From Trebouxia sp. TZW2008 (taxonomy: Eukaryota > Chlorophyta > Trebouxiophyceae > Trebouxiales > Trebouxiaceae): 64,000 bases of DNA. Position numbers and translations under genes: made by a program. Each line of letters opens with the position of its first letter. The stretch's first letter is position 1. Location: NCBI GenBank assembly GCA_002118135.1, contig BDIU01000154.1, positions 124,165 through 188,164 on the forward strand. The letters run 5' to 3'. The notes beneath the pieces are model-generated. The model worked only from the letters and a program-made list of their open reading frames with translations. It made no database searches and was not told the DNA's origin. Of this stretch, positions 22,501 to 34,927 are shown piece after piece.

Positions 22501-25500
22501 TTGAGTGAGCAGGTGCAGACAGAGCTGGCCAACGCCAACAGCGTGGCGGACGAGGTGCTGTCAAGTATGACCACAGTGCGCGCTCATGCAGCAGAGGACA
22601 GTGCCAAGGCTGCCTATGGTGCCAAGCTGCTCAATTTCTACAGCTTGCAGGTCAGGTTCGCTCCTTGTAGCTGCAGATTGTCAGTACCTTAGACCTTTCT
22701 TGGACCTTGACAGCGGCTCTGCAGACTACCTAGGTCACTGTACAGCCAACCCTGTCATGTTGGTGTCTGATTTGTCATGTCAAAGGAAATTTTTGGTACT
22801 ACTATATGGATATGCTTGCGTGTTTTGAGCTGCCTGATGGTGAAATTTGCCTTTGCATAGTGATGCTGTAGTGCATGAGCAACAGGGCAAACTTAGCTTT
22901 GGCCTCGTGCTACCATAAGGTGCCAATTGCAAACTACATGTTCCAGCCGGCTTGCACTCTGGTTTCACATCTATTCTGCCTGCATTGGTCGTCGCTTTTG
23001 CTTGAAGCATACTGTATTTGTGCTGTACTGATTGTGGCTTGGCAGCTTTTGCACTGCCTTTCTTGTTCAGATGCAGATCTAGTGACCACTGCTGCATGAT
23101 GTCTGAAGTGTTTTGTCCAAACCTTTTGCTTGGACTCATGTGACAATGCATGCATGTGTGTTTTAAGCCGACTTGATTGTGCACAAGGCTTTGCATAGTA
23201 ATGCTGTGATGGGTGAACAATGATGCAAGGCTTGCATTGGCTTCTGCGTGAGGTGCCTGTTGGCTGCAAAGCAGAATTGCCATTTGACTTGCACTCGGCT
23301 TGCTGTTGCTTTGATGCACCTTCACATTTTGCCTGCTTTGACAGCTGCCCGTGATCAAAGTCTACTGTCTCTGCAGAGCAAGGAAGGCACTTGACGTGCT
23401 GTTGCTGAGGTACACATCGCTTCTGGCTGCATTGTCTTCTGCCTGTGAGAAGTTGTGTGCATGCTGTCTGTGCAGAGCAGGGAAGGCATGGCATATGGCT
23501 TGTATGAGTGCGCCTACACCTTTCTGCCTATAGCGGTGGCAGGCGTGGTGCTTTTCTTTGGAGGCAAGATGGTGCTGCAGGGGCAAATGAGCGCTGGTGC
23601 CCTAGTGTCCTTTGTGCTGTACCAGCAGTCCCTCACATCCGCATTCCAGGTGACACACTGTTGCTAGTCACACAGGCCGCATCTTTTGTTCTCTTGGTCT
23701 CTGCCTTCCTGCTACTGACGCTCCAGCTCCGACTGCAAAATGCAGTCCGTCTTCACTGCTGTTATTTGATCCGTGTTTTACATCGTATTCAAGTTGCTTT
23801 GTCTCGTCCTGTCATACATTGCTCTTTGCTGTCATGTATGTCTCAATAATCCCTGCAGTGCTTCTCAGGATGTGAAGTCTGTTCAACTGCCCCAAGCGCT
23901 ATGCATATTTTACACAGATCATAAGAGGCTGGTCTGCTCGTCACAGACAATGGGTGACGTGTTCAGCGATCTGGCAAGAGCAGTGGGCGCAGCTGACAAG
24001 ATCGTGAAGCTGATACAGCAGGAGCCTGGGGTACCGCCTCAGGGGTCCCTGCAGCCTGGGGACTTTGCTGGCAGGGTGGAAATGGAAGGGGTGGCCTTTG
24101 CCTACCCCGCCCGCCCTGAAGCACCTGTCCTGAAAGGCCTTTCCCTCAGTATCAACCCTGGGGAGGTAAATCACTGAAGGCCTCTCACTCGTCAACCCTA
24201 ACCTGCCCATCCCGAAGCTGCTGTCCTGAAACGCCGTTCCCCTCAGGTCCAACACTGAGGAGGCAAAGTCTTCCGCCTCGTCTTGCACTTTCTTGCTGGC
24301 AGGGTGGCGGGGGGTGTAGCAGCCGACACAATCAATTTCCATGCCCCCAACAGCTCCTGTCCTGGAAAGAGAGCTCTGTCAGTGGCCAGATTTCATATCT
24401 CAAACTGTCAGTTGAAGTCTTCAGCATGATCTTAAGGCAGGGTAGCGTGGCGGGACTGGTGTCGTCCCCCCATATTACAACTGGCCTACAGGCCCTGTTC
24501 TGAATGGTCTTGCACTCATTCTCAGATTTGAAGGTGTGAGGTGTTCAGCTTGATCATGTCTTAAGGCCAGGTGAAGAAGGGCCGACTTGGCTGCGGTGTC
24601 CCCGCCCCACCTGGCCTGACACTCTTGTCCTCACAGGTCATGTCCTGAGTAGCCACTTGCACGCTTCAAGTCTTGAGGGCAACTTGACTTCATCCTTAAA
24701 ACAACTGCTGTAGAAGTCCCGTCCCTTTATGCAGGTTGTGGCCCTGGTTGGGCCCAGCGGCGGCGGCAAATCCTCCATTGTCAAACTCATCGAGCGCTTC
24801 TACATGCCAACTGAGGGAGCTGTGCGCATGGATGGGCGCAATGTTGCTGCATACCAGGATAAGTGGCTGCGGCGTCATGTGGGCATTGTCAGCCAAGAAC
24901 CAGTGCTGTTTGGCCGCAGGTCGGTGCTGCTAGTGTCATTTTATCAAGATCAAACTATCAACTCATGGTCACACTAATGACTATGGCAATAGCCAACTCT
25001 GTGAGCCAGGATCCTGTGCTCTTTCGCCGCAGGTTGGTGCTGCTACCATATGTTGGTGCTGCTACCACATGTTGATGTCATGTTTTTGAAAGAACGTCGT
25101 GAGTACTGCAGGACCCAGCATTGTCAGTCATCAGCCCATGCTGGATGGCCAAAAGTCGACGCTGCTACGTGCTGTTGTGGCTGTGCAATATGATGACACA
25201 GTACTGCAGTGGTGCCTATGCTAGGGGCTGCTGCTGTGGGTTGACGCTGTATTATATGTTGGCACCACTACTTGAGCTGGTGAGATTTTTCTGTGCGACG
25301 CAGTGCACCTTAAGGCAGAAGCTCAGCATTGCTGCTGCTGGCTGTGCCGTAGTATGCAATGGCTCCAATGGCTTGAAGCTGCAAGCAAGTCATAATTTAG
25401 GCTGATAGGCAGCAAGGCCGGCATAGCACACAGCTTGTGAAATGCAAGTACAATCAGACTGACCCTTTTGTTCAGCGTAAGGCTTCACATCACAACGTGA

Positions 25501-26777
25501 AGCTGCATGCGAGTACCAGTCTCGATCTATGCAATGAGCTGGCAAGCTCAGCGTAGTGTAGAGACTCAGATATGCAAATTCAGGTGATGCTGTTTGTGCA
25601 GCATCAGGCGGAACATCTGCTATGGGTTGGAGGAAGAGGATGGGATGAGGCCAGAGGAAACGCCCAGCATGGCAGATGTTGAGGAGGCTGCCCGTCTGGC
25701 CAATGCCCATGACTTCATCATGACCCTTCCAAAAGGCTATGACACAGTGAGTCACTATCACTGGGTATACAGAATGAGCTGCTGTCACCAGCTGCTTTCA
25801 AGCTCCTTTCACCGACTGTTCTGTTGCCCTTGTCATGGGATCGGTGCGATTGATGCGCAATGTATGACAAGAGATGCCTCAACCACCCGGTCTGCATGCA
25901 CTCAATGCTGACTACAATGGCCAAGATATTATTACCAGCACGGTTCTAGAGTGTGCATGACCAGAGTTTCTCACAGCAAAAGATGCCTCAGAGCTGTTTG
26001 ATGAGTTGATGCAATACATGGCTATGGCAGACTGATTGATCTGCAAGCTCACGGTGTTGTCGCTGGATGAGGCAACTACTTTGGCTGTGTCTCCAGGAGT
26101 GTGGAGATCATGGGTTGACCCTGTCAGGAGGTCAGAAGCAACGCATAGCTATAGCACGGGCGCTGGTCCGCAAGCCAACTGTGCTGTTGCTTGATGAGGC
26201 AACCTCAGCGCTGGATGCAGATAGTGAGGCAGTTGTGCAGGAAGCGTTGGACAGAGTCATGCGCAAGCACACTGTGCTGGTCATTGCACATCGCCTGTCC
26301 ACCATCCAGAATGCAGACAGAATCTTGTAAGTCTTGCATTGGTCTGTTGTTCCTGAAACCTGGCATGCTGCAGCAGCAGAGGCTTCTGTGGCCCTTGAGT
26401 CTGTCTGCTTCTGAGTGAGCATTGACTTTCTTGGCAGCATCAGCTGCTTGTACAGACATTCCTTGCTGTTGTTGTAGAAAGCCGATGTCATTGCAGCACC
26501 AGCACGGTACATATGGCCGTCAAAGCCACACATAACATGAACTGTTATGGATGGTTCAAATCATGAGAAGAAGTGAGTATTCCAAACATTTTGCAGGGTC
26601 ATCAGCAAAGGTGTGGTGGTGGAGGAAGGCAGTCACTCACAATTATTAGAAGCTGATGGTTCCTACAGCTCGCTTGTCAGGCGACAGATGCAAATCAACG
26701 TGTCCCACACAAGTCTGCCTTCTTTAGCAAAGGCTGGAAGTACAAGCTCCTTGCAAGACCTAAATTCACAGACCTGA
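19585..26777 (+). CDS. TAP/TAPL-like ABCB half-transporter
   Basis: An ABC exporter half-molecule expected to work as a dimer in a vacuolar/lysosomal or ER membrane. Twelve exons join in phase to 804 aa: 19585-19884, 19973-20138, 20402-20605, 20893-21160, 21782-21970, 22497-22650, 23476-23649, 23947-24165, 24735-24919, 25602-25746, 26097-26326, 26597-26777. The order is an N-terminal membrane region of about four helices (residues 1-155, TMD0-like), an acidic linker ([11 protein letters not shown]), a six-helix core ([21 protein letters not shown]-like), then the nucleotide-binding domain. Walker [10 protein letters not shown] is near residue 564, Q-loop SQEPVLF, signature LSGGQKQR near 677, Walker [13 protein letters not shown] and H-loop IAHRLST. 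All catalytic motifs look intact. Intron 3 starts with GC. Plant ALS1/ABCB27 and animal ABCB9/ABCB10 are the closest types I know; the substrate (peptide, metal chelate) cannot be told. Confidence 0.92.
24166..24700 (+). repeat. decayed echoes of ABC exon 8 3' end
   Basis: Downstream of exon 8 (ends 24165), diverged copies of CCTGAAGCACCTGTCCTGAA..CCTTTCCCTCAG..AACCCTGGGGAGG recur near 24204-24270, 24340-24400, 24465-24540 and 24600-24650, roughly every 110-140 bp. Only the nearest is clearly alignable by eye; the others keep CCTGTCCTGAA-like pieces. Confidence 0.5.
24990..25075 (+). repeat. echo of ABC exon 9 3' end plus donor
   Basis: The end of exon 9 (AGCCAAGAACCAGTGCTGTT, TGGCCGCAG, then donor GTCGGTGCTGCTAG) is echoed at 25003-25045 as AGCCAGGATCCTGTGCTCTT, TCGCCGCAG, GTTGGTGCTGCTAC. 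The intronic tail TTGGTGCTGCTACCA repeats once more just after. The parent exon edge and its 5' splice site were copied together. Confidence 0.7.
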
Positions 26778-28011
26778 ACTTGCATCACTGACATGATGCG
26801 TTTTTCACACGGCACGAATTGTCCTCTTTGAGACTTTGCGCATGTACCACCAGACACTAGACACTCAAGCACACGAACATATGACATTTCTCTAGAAAGA
26901 TCTTTACAATCAACATTTGAGACATGTACCCATTGACTGCTAATGATGCAGCTAACCTGTGAGTCATCACCAGATAAAAGCAAGGTGTTGAGGTGTGGTC
27001 AATGGGCCACCTCAAGCTAAGTTTCAAATGGAGCAGCCTCAGCAATAGCACTGGAAAATCTACACTTATGCAGCATATGAATCAGCTAAGGTGTGAGTCG
27101 TGTCAAGGATACTTTTGTGCCCAAGTAAATTTCGAGTCCCAAAGCTCATTGTCAGCCCTAGCTTGTTGTAAGGATTGCAGAACAATTGCTCTCTAAGCAT
27201 TGATATCTTTTGAACAATGCTGTTGCATTTGACAGGTCTGTGGCTTGAATTGTCGGTCCCATTTGCATTCTTGATTACGCTGATATGGCTTGAAACCAAG
27301 CCTACAGCAGCACAAACTGATGTGTCACAGTGACAGGACACGCTGCAGCGCATGACATATGCAGATGCTTGTACAGCGCTTGCAGCTCATGCAGAAGCAG
27401 TGCGCAAGTTGTGCAAGTGTTACTGAGCAGCGCTGCCAACACAAAAGCATTCAATCTGCTTGGCAGGCATGTTGGTGACAGACTGTGACAGACGCATCGC
27501 AACACAAAACGGCAAAGAGTGCATTGCATAACTGGTAAGGCAAGAGTAGGAGGACAGGACGCATGCTATCTACTACTACTGTTGTAGTAGCTTCAGTGCA
27601 AGACTTGCATCAACAGCGTTATGCCTTGACTGTTTTGCAGGCCGTGCTGAAGTTGCTGCAAGGTCAATCCACAGGTTTTGCATGCGGATTTGTAACTTGC
27701 AAGCTTTCCATGCGTTATCGGCTTTGATCAGAACAGCATGACACTGTTGTCAGCTGTCAAATTACCCCCATAGGACCTCAATGCATGCTATGCCTGGAAC
27801 ACTCTGCAAGCATCAGTGTTGGCACACTTCTGTCATGCGTGGCAGAACCTGAGCACTGCAATTCATGACAACACAACGGCTCTCACCAACAAGACTGAGC
27901 ACGTATTTAGGTCAAAGCCTGAGCTGGTGCTGCCTGAACACTCACCTCATATTTGGTAAGCTGACACTTACATTCCTGATAAGCCTTTTGTTTGGTGTTG
28001 TTTGGAAACTG
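26778..28011. other. intergenic stretch with no recognised gene
   Basis: This follows the stop of the ABC gene. Only short, unconvincing reading frames are present on either strand. A small inverted repeat (ACTACTACTGTTGTAGTAG) sits at about 27573-27592. I find no tRNA, rRNA or transposon ends. Confidence 0.4.
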
Positions 28012-28712
28012 TCAAGTTTCTGGCAAATATTGTTGCGACCAAGCTGCTCTTTGCTCAGACTGCATTCGAATATCAAGTGAGTAGCTGGCATTTTCAGAAC
28101 TCTTCAGAACAAAACACGGGCTCAAACAAGACTTGCATATTGCATTGTCATGCAACATTTGCGTATGATGTTGTACTTGTTGAGGCTTACTTGCAGGACA
28201 TGCTTGCATGCAGCAGAAATTGAAATTGATTGCCTTGCTCACAGCACTTACTGTTGCCCAATAAAAGTCTGTCTTGTCTTCAGGAGGCCCTAAAACGCTT
28301 CTGGCTAATTCATAAGCCTGAGCTATACTTGCAAGGACATCATTATACTGGTCTTTCTGCTTCTTGAGATTCTCTTGAAGCTTATGTCTCTGGAGATACC
28401 CTTGATTGAGCTCTTTCTACAAGGCAAAGCTGCTTGTGAGACAAAAGAGCCCCTTGCAATACATTCAGCAGGCAGACACTGTGAGTGTGGCCTTCACACC
28501 ATCAGTAGGCTTGCGTGCCCCCTTTGAAATATCTGGTGGCCCACATTGCTGCCGGGGAATGGTCCAACAGTCAACGCAAAAGATGCCTGCATGGTTTGAT
28601 GCAGCAGTTGTTACCTGAGATTTGAAATCCTCTCCCATAGCATGAATTGCTGTTATGCACAGTATGAGATTCTGTATGGGGTGCACAATGGCATATCGGA
28701 AGCCTTTGCCAA
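28012..28712 (-). CDS. small unrecognised gene, three exons seen (5' end not found)
   Basis: Three exons with good splice signals join in phase on the minus strand: 28712-28615, 28416-28252 and 28059-28012 (stop TGA). The first encodes VGKGFRYAIVHPIQNLILC and then CITAIHAMGEDFKSQ. The second encodes a lysine/glutamine-rich coiled coil (QRHKLQENLKKQKDQYNDVL) ending DKTDFYWAT. The last gives SEQRAAWSQQYLPET. The reading frame and amino acid composition look coding, unlike the surroundings. Upstream exons probably lie between 28760 and 29450; a candidate is near 28760-28820 (ADMILNIAAWSGHKAFC), but I could not join it in phase. The CpG-rich zone at about 29050-29780 may be its promoter. No family is recognised. 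Confidence 0.45.
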
Positions 28713-29049
28713 CTGTCTTGACACCTGGACTGTTTTTTTAAATATTGTTTGTCTGCCGTGAAGAGCAAAAGGCCTTGTGCCCAGACCATGCAGCAATGTT
28801 TAGGATCATGTCAGCCTGCAAAAGATGCAAGTTTTTCACATGTCAAAGAAAATATGCTATCTGGGTGTGCTGCATTTGATCACGCTGTTGCTTCAACAAG
28901 AGTGTCATGCAACACAGCAGGCAAGACAAGATATGAAATGCCCATGGCTGCGCACCCTTTGTAAGCTTGCAGTCTCCATCATACTTGCTGGTCAACAAGT
29001 GCGCCAAGGAGTGAAACCTAGTGTCTCATGTATATGAGCTCGTTTCATG

Positions 29050-29780
29050 GAGCAGCAAAGAGCGGGCCCCTGCCACTAATCGCCACGTCAAGCCAAGCAT
29101 GGTGTTTCTGCTGTGTTACACAGAAGGCCTACACCGATCGAGCCGTGATCTCACCAAATTTTAGAGCGAGTTGCACCTGTAGTCACAAACTTTGTCTGAG
29201 ACCAGCAATTCAAAGCAAGGCCTTTGAGTAGCATGCTGACCAACAAGGAATGCACAAACCTTGCCAGCGCCCCAAATTGTACGTGGTCTGTCACTTACAA
29301 GTACAGCGTGCTTGCAGTCAGAAAGACTACGCAGTGCGAGCGACCAGCTGCATCGCATTCGACTCACAGGTTACAATCTTTTTTGTTGAAACACCTAATC
29401 TGTGAATGTGTCAGCAGCGGGACGAACGTGTGCAGGTGAGGCCTGCATTTTGGCATAAACGAGGGAGTGATCAAACGTCCTTCTCTTAAAAGAAGCGACT
29501 TTATCGACGCAGAAGGCACGCGTCAACGCCGCAGGCACAGCAGTACCTTGGGTCTGGGAACTCTCTCGTCCGACATTCCGTGACTCGATTGCGCCGCGAT
29601 GTATTCAGCTTGAAGTGATTGCTGCTCTGTACCCATGAAGAAGAGGGTCAGTAAGAAGCCGAGGCAGCAGATGACTCATTGAGACACTGCAAGCCAATCG
29701 AGCATGAAAGCATCTGCGTCACTGACTGCGACGGACATCACATCAGGCAGATGCAGCACCAACGAGACATGAAGATACGA
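29050..29780. promoter_or_regulatory. CpG-rich zone, possible promoter of the small minus-strand gene
   Basis: CG dinucleotides are dense here (for example 29500-29600) and sparse in flanking DNA. The same contrast marks the starts of the USP/ABC, RtcB and AAE3 genes in this window. No protein-coding frame fills the stretch. A start site for the gene ending at 28012 is the simplest reading. Confidence 0.35.
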
Positions 29781-30187
29781 TTTTGTAAACAGTAAATTGA
29801 TCATCAACGTGATCAGCTTATAATTACTCACAAGTCAAAAGCATTCATAGATTGATCAAAATTTTAAAGTTCCAAACTTTTGAGGCGATACGCAGAAAGC
29901 AAAGCTGCATGATCGATTTACTGATGCACTGACCGCATTTGTTTGTCCACGGCAAAGCAGAACACTAGAGGCCATCATCGGCCAGGCAGTTCATGTGATG
30001 CATGTCATGATCATCAGACGAATTAAATTGAAATCGACTTCACTACTGTACATCACATTCACCATATGCATTCAAAATATGCAGACTTGTTGTCTGGCTG
30101 AAGCATGTAAACATCTCCTCCTCCCCCTCCTTAGCGTTGCAGGCACACATCCCAAACTTCACACTGTCAAAATTGCCTGCAGGCCCC

Positions 30188-30192
30188 TTACA
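30188..30192 (-). terminator. TGTAA polyadenylation-type signal after RtcB
   Basis: TGTAA on the minus strand lies about 70 nt beyond the RtcB stop codon. TGTAA (UGUAA) is the usual near-upstream poly(A) element in green algae. The position fits, but a five-base match alone is weak. Confidence 0.4.
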
Positions 30193-30261
30193 CGTCAAAC
30201 ATCCATACACAAAACCTCATCGTGAGGTGTCCACCCATTCCAATGTCGCTGGTCGTCCCTT

Positions 30262-33200
30262 CTACTTGCGTTTCTTGTTATTGGACTTCTTTTTGAAGCT
30301 TCTGGGCTTATCATCAAAGCCCTTGACATTGATGATAGGAAGTAATCGGTGCACCACATCCACTAGGTCTTCCTGATTGGCCATGACCTTGGTCAGATCC
30401 TTGTAGGCCATTGGCGCCTCATCAATTACTCCAAAGTCTGTGTCACATACAATGCCCACCATGCTTTCTGTGAATTGCCTCTGCAGCATCAGCCAGCACA
30501 GTCAGTACTGACCAGAATCATAACGACCATTGATGTTCAAGATCTATGCGCCCTTGACACTCAACATCAGCTTGTTGTCAAGGCACAGCTTCAGCGTCTG
30601 TGTGGCCTGTGCTGGGTACAACAGCTTGCATAAGTTGCTTGTGCTTTGCCAGGCAATGCTGCAGATCTAGATGATGAGTGCATTTGCCAAAGACACAGGG
30701 CAACTTACTGCGCTTGACCAATGAAGCAGCCCCAGCAGCTGAGCACGGCAGCGCCTGATGCAAATGACCAAGTGACAGCACAACACAAGAAGGAATTGTA
30801 GCATCGAAGCACAGCAGTGCCCAATGCACAAAAGCAAGTACCTGCAGAAGGCAAACAGCAGAATGGGCAATAGCAACACCAACAGCACCAGGAACAATGA
30901 CAGCAACAGTGTCAGCAACAGCAATGCAACAGCATTTTGAGCAGCTGAGCACAGTGTCAGACGCAAAAGAGAGAAGACAGGCAGGAATTGTGGTAGCCTC
31001 AGAGCACAGCAGCTTGCCTGAGTGATGGTGGCCTTGGCCTTGGTACGTGACATAGCCCTGCCTGCGCCATGCGAACAGGAATTCCAGGCCTGAGGGTCCC
31101 CCTTGCCCTACACCACAAATTCATCACGGTTAAAATTGAGGAAGGAGGATCAGGTCAGGGATCAGGATGTTGGGTGCTCTATAATCTGCACCATAATCTG
31201 GACCTGTTACTTGTCTGTGGGTTGCGCTCTTGACGCGTGAATCAGGGCTGTACTTCGAATGTTACAAACAGCAGAGACAAGCAAGAGTATAAGCATTGCT
31301 GACATCATGATAGTGATTGCCATCATGAGTATTGTGACTAGCTTTACCATGATTGCATACCTTGGTAATGAATGAGCCAACGCCCATGCTGCCAGGGATG
31401 ATGCCGTATTGACCCTTCTGGGCAGATGTCGCACCCTTGCGTGTCACCCACAACTCTTTGTCCACCTTTTCACCGCTTCGTGGATCCTGCGATATGTGCA
31501 AGGCATGCATCAGTGCAAGCTTTTGAGCATTGTGCACCATCTCACTACTCCCTGGTTTGGATTATAATGTATAAAAGTGCATCGGCTCAATGAGAACTCT
31601 TGAGGAAACTGAGGCAGAAGGTGTGAGTACAAGACTAGCTATGCATGCACACACTTCAAGCTTTGCATGGCAATTTGCATGCCACATGCTTTGTCACAGC
31701 ACAGCACAGCATGAGAGCTTGGGACAAGCATCACCTTTCCTACAAGCAAATGTACTGATGCGGCTGCATTGTTTGAATGCTGCTAACAGACAACTTGCAT
31801 GATTGCAGCACGTCTGCACATTGATGTGAAGGGCAAATGTGAACTTCTGATTTGCACATGCATATCAAGGGCAACTGTGAAGTTCTGATGTGTTCACGTA
31901 TGATTTGGAGCTGCAGCAACTTTGCCAAGGAATGAGTTTTTCGGCGCATGCTGCTGTGACTGGTAGTCAGGTACTGCTGTGAGACAGAAAAGAGCTCACT
32001 GTGTATTCGCATCGCTCGCATTGGCAGTAGTTGTGATGGATGTTGACAGAGTCCTTCAGGTTTGGATTGGCTCCTGTGACTTCATTCACAGAGTCCACCA
32101 TTAGGTCCAACATATGTTTGCGATTCTGGAACGCATAGCCCTGACACCAAGCCATGTCCTACATGCACACTTCATTTGAACAACATTGCAGATTGTATAT
32201 CTACAGCTGGCAAATCTGCAACTATACCAATTGCATAACTGCAGTGTGACATGCAGCATACATGTACCTGGTAACAGCTTGTCTACATGAACAATGTCCT
32301 GCTGTGCGCTGTGCAACAGACTTAAGAAGCACCTTCAAGCCAACAGCCTAAGCAAGCTGAAGGGCACTCATGAAAGGAGGCACAAGAGACTCAGGACTCA
32401 GAAAGGGTGCTTGCGCAAACTCTTCATCATTGCATTGAACAAGAACACTCAAGGAACATCGTGTTGACTGACGTCCAACAGTTGGAAGATTGGACGTCTG
32501 TTTTGTGACGCTTCAAGACAAGCCTGCCTCGGGAGACAGAATTTGTCCAACACACACCTAGCAATGCATGCTAGAAAGTGTAATGAATACTTTTGTTGCT
32601 ATTCAAGAAACAAAGGCTCAAGCCTGTTCATGACAGCTGACCTGGAGGTATCCCTGGCCCTCTTGTGAGTCTATGGCCAGGTAGTTCAAGCCTCCAGGGA
32701 CGCGGATCTTCTGCTGGGCAAGCTGATCCTGAGCAATCTTGTCATAGTTCTGTGCTGTGATGTTGCCAATGTTGCGGCTGCCAGAGTGCAGCATCAGCCA
32801 CACTTTGCCAGACTCGTCATGTAGTACCTGTGCAACACATTTGCTGTCATGCCAATCACCAATAAAAGCCATACTTGTGATGTCATCAGGCTAGACAACT
32901 CAAGGCCTGGGCATCACATGCACTGTCAGATAGGAGTCCCACTGCTGAAAGTTGCAGTCACATACTTTGATGTGTGGCTTGAATGGACAGAGCCAGAGCA
33001 GCAGTTTCCCCTGCAGATACTTGCACGCAACTCATCAGAATGCTCCTGCCAAGAATTAACCATTCCCTTGTTCAAAGGGCACTTTTAGCTGAATGCGCCA
33101 TGTGCCCTCTACAAGGGCTGTCAATTGCACTGTGCAAACGTTGCTTAAAGTTGTTCATCAAGGCCACAATCCCGCCTATCATCATTTGGCAAGCTGCTAC

Positions 33201-34927
33201 AGACAGATGTCAATACCAAGGATGCAAAGACTGCAGTCTCAGGCCTAGCAATGCATGTGATGCAAGTCCCACCTCCATAAAATGATTGCCGCCTCCCAAG
33301 GTGCCCAGCTGCTGGGCCGGCTTGGGCTGGTCTGCAGCCTCCTCTAGCCACCGCGAAGGTGCTGTCTCATGACTGATCTCATCTAATGTCATCTTGGCTG
33401 ATGACAGCGGCTTCTTATGGGCGTTGAAGCCTGCACTGACCAGTCCAATTTACTTGCAAGCATCAGCATCAGCATCAGCATCAGCATCAGCATCAGCATC
33501 AGCATCAGCATCAGCATCAGCGTCAGCATCAGCATCAGCATCAGCATCAAACATATGCTTGCCAGTGAGACATCCCAATCCTGCTACATGCAGGCAGAAA
33601 TAGCGATCTACTTGCAAGCACAAGCATTGCATTCAGGAAACCCAGTGGCAAACAGCTTGCGCCTGCGTGGGCTGGCCCCAATGCATCGCAAGCAGGTTGA
33701 GTAGGTCATACGCACAAGATTTGCTGGTGCCTATCTGTCCAGCCCCGCCAGATCCAAGGCCAAGAATGGTGCTATTCCTGACAGTGCTTGTTGCTGCAAA
33801 GCCTCAGCTTAATGACTCAGCAATGGCATTGAATGCTGCAAATGACACAGGCTGGTGCATGTGATTTGAGGGCATGCCTGTGGGGATCCTTCGCTTGAGG
33901 AGCTGCTGAATCTTGACAAGCTGCTCATGTGACATGTCATCTTTGTGCAGGCCATCAACAGGGACTGCACACATGCCGCAACCTGCAACATGCAAACAAG
34001 ACATCTTCCCCAGCATCAATTGAGCATGCAATGTTTGTGTGGCTGCATGCTTCCCTTTTTGACTGGTGCAAACGTGCAAAGCTGAAACTCAGAGCTGGAC
34101 TGGGACGAATGACAGAAAACGTGTATGTCCTGTCATGGCATTGACAGTGTGCTGTGGGTTGAGACTGACCTATATCGACGCCCACTGCATTTGGACAAAT
34201 GTAGTTCTCGCTGGCAAACACTGTGCCAATCTGCAGAACGAGAGGTGCCTGAGAATTCTGAAGGGATTTGCAAAGTCAGAGCTTGTACAAGCCCTGCCCA
34301 TGCACAGCACGCAGCCATACCAGCAGCTCACCGTGACACCTTTGCCAAGGTGAACATCAGGCATTGCGCTAACAAAGCCAGTCTGCAGCAAAACACGGGG
34401 GTCACTTCAAATTAAGCTTGCCGGGTTTATCGCTTGCATGGACTGTTGATGGACAAAGTCATACCGGTAAGGCTGACTCAGCCACATGAATGAGCTGTTG
34501 GACAGCATCTGGCTCAACTTCCTCTCTTGGTGCATACAGCAAAACCTGTGCGTTGTGAAGCATGCCTGAGCCATAGCGAAATCTGCCAGACATTCGATAG
34601 CACCTTGATTGTCTCGCGCGTGCTTACTGGGACGTTCTTGGTCTCGATGACCACCGGCAGAGACTTTTTCTCGTTCACAGCGACATGCAGACCCTGCATG
34701 TCAAAACGACAGGAAGCACATCAGCCTGTACTGCGATGAGAGGCGTTGCCTCCGGCGCCTTGGAGGAGCATTCTACATTGCGCATGGGGTCGAAAATAGA
34801 ACAAGATGCAGACCTGGCTTGATGCGCGAGCGAAACGGAGCGTTGAGCGCAATCGACGAGGTGACAAGCCGAAAGCTTTCGTATGTAGTGCTGCTAGACG
34901 AGCTGTCGACGCTGTGAACGCTGACAT
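30262..34927 (-). CDS. rtcB: bacterial-type RtcB RNA ligase with organelle transit peptide
   Basis: A GTP/Mn-dependent ligase that joins RNA 3'-phosphate (or 2',3'-cyclic phosphate) to 5'-OH ends, as in tRNA splicing or RNA repair. Twelve exons join in phase to 463 aa: 34927-34814, 34693-34628, 34521-34465, 34382-34332, 34230-34170, 33982-33878, 33430-33273, 32827-32642, 32158-32000, 31486-31361, 31107-31018, 30480-30262. Residues 1-38 (MSAFTASTARLAALHTKAFG then LSPRRLRSTLRFARASSQ) are Ser/Ala/Arg-rich without acids, typical of plastid or mitochondrial import. Then come AMPDVHLGKGVT, VGVDIGCGM (metal Cys), GGGNHFME, HSGSRNIGN, NIHHNYCQ, SHGAGR (guanylated His) and DEAPMAYKD. These match bacterial RtcB; eukaryotic nuclear/cytosolic RtcB reads MPDVHYGYGFPIG there. 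The introns after 33878 and 31018 start with GC. Confidence 0.92.
33459..33549. repeat. hexanucleotide microsatellite (AGCATC)n in RtcB intron
   Basis: About fifteen tandem copies of AGCATC with one variant (AGCGTC near 33520). They lie in the intron upstream of the exon at 33430. The repeat makes artificial open frames (poly Ala-Ser or Ser-Ile) that are not genes. Confidence 0.9.

Noticed and set aside
33394..33603. open frames of repeating Ala-Ser or Ser-Ile
   Set aside because: Produced by the AGCATC microsatellite inside an RtcB intron.
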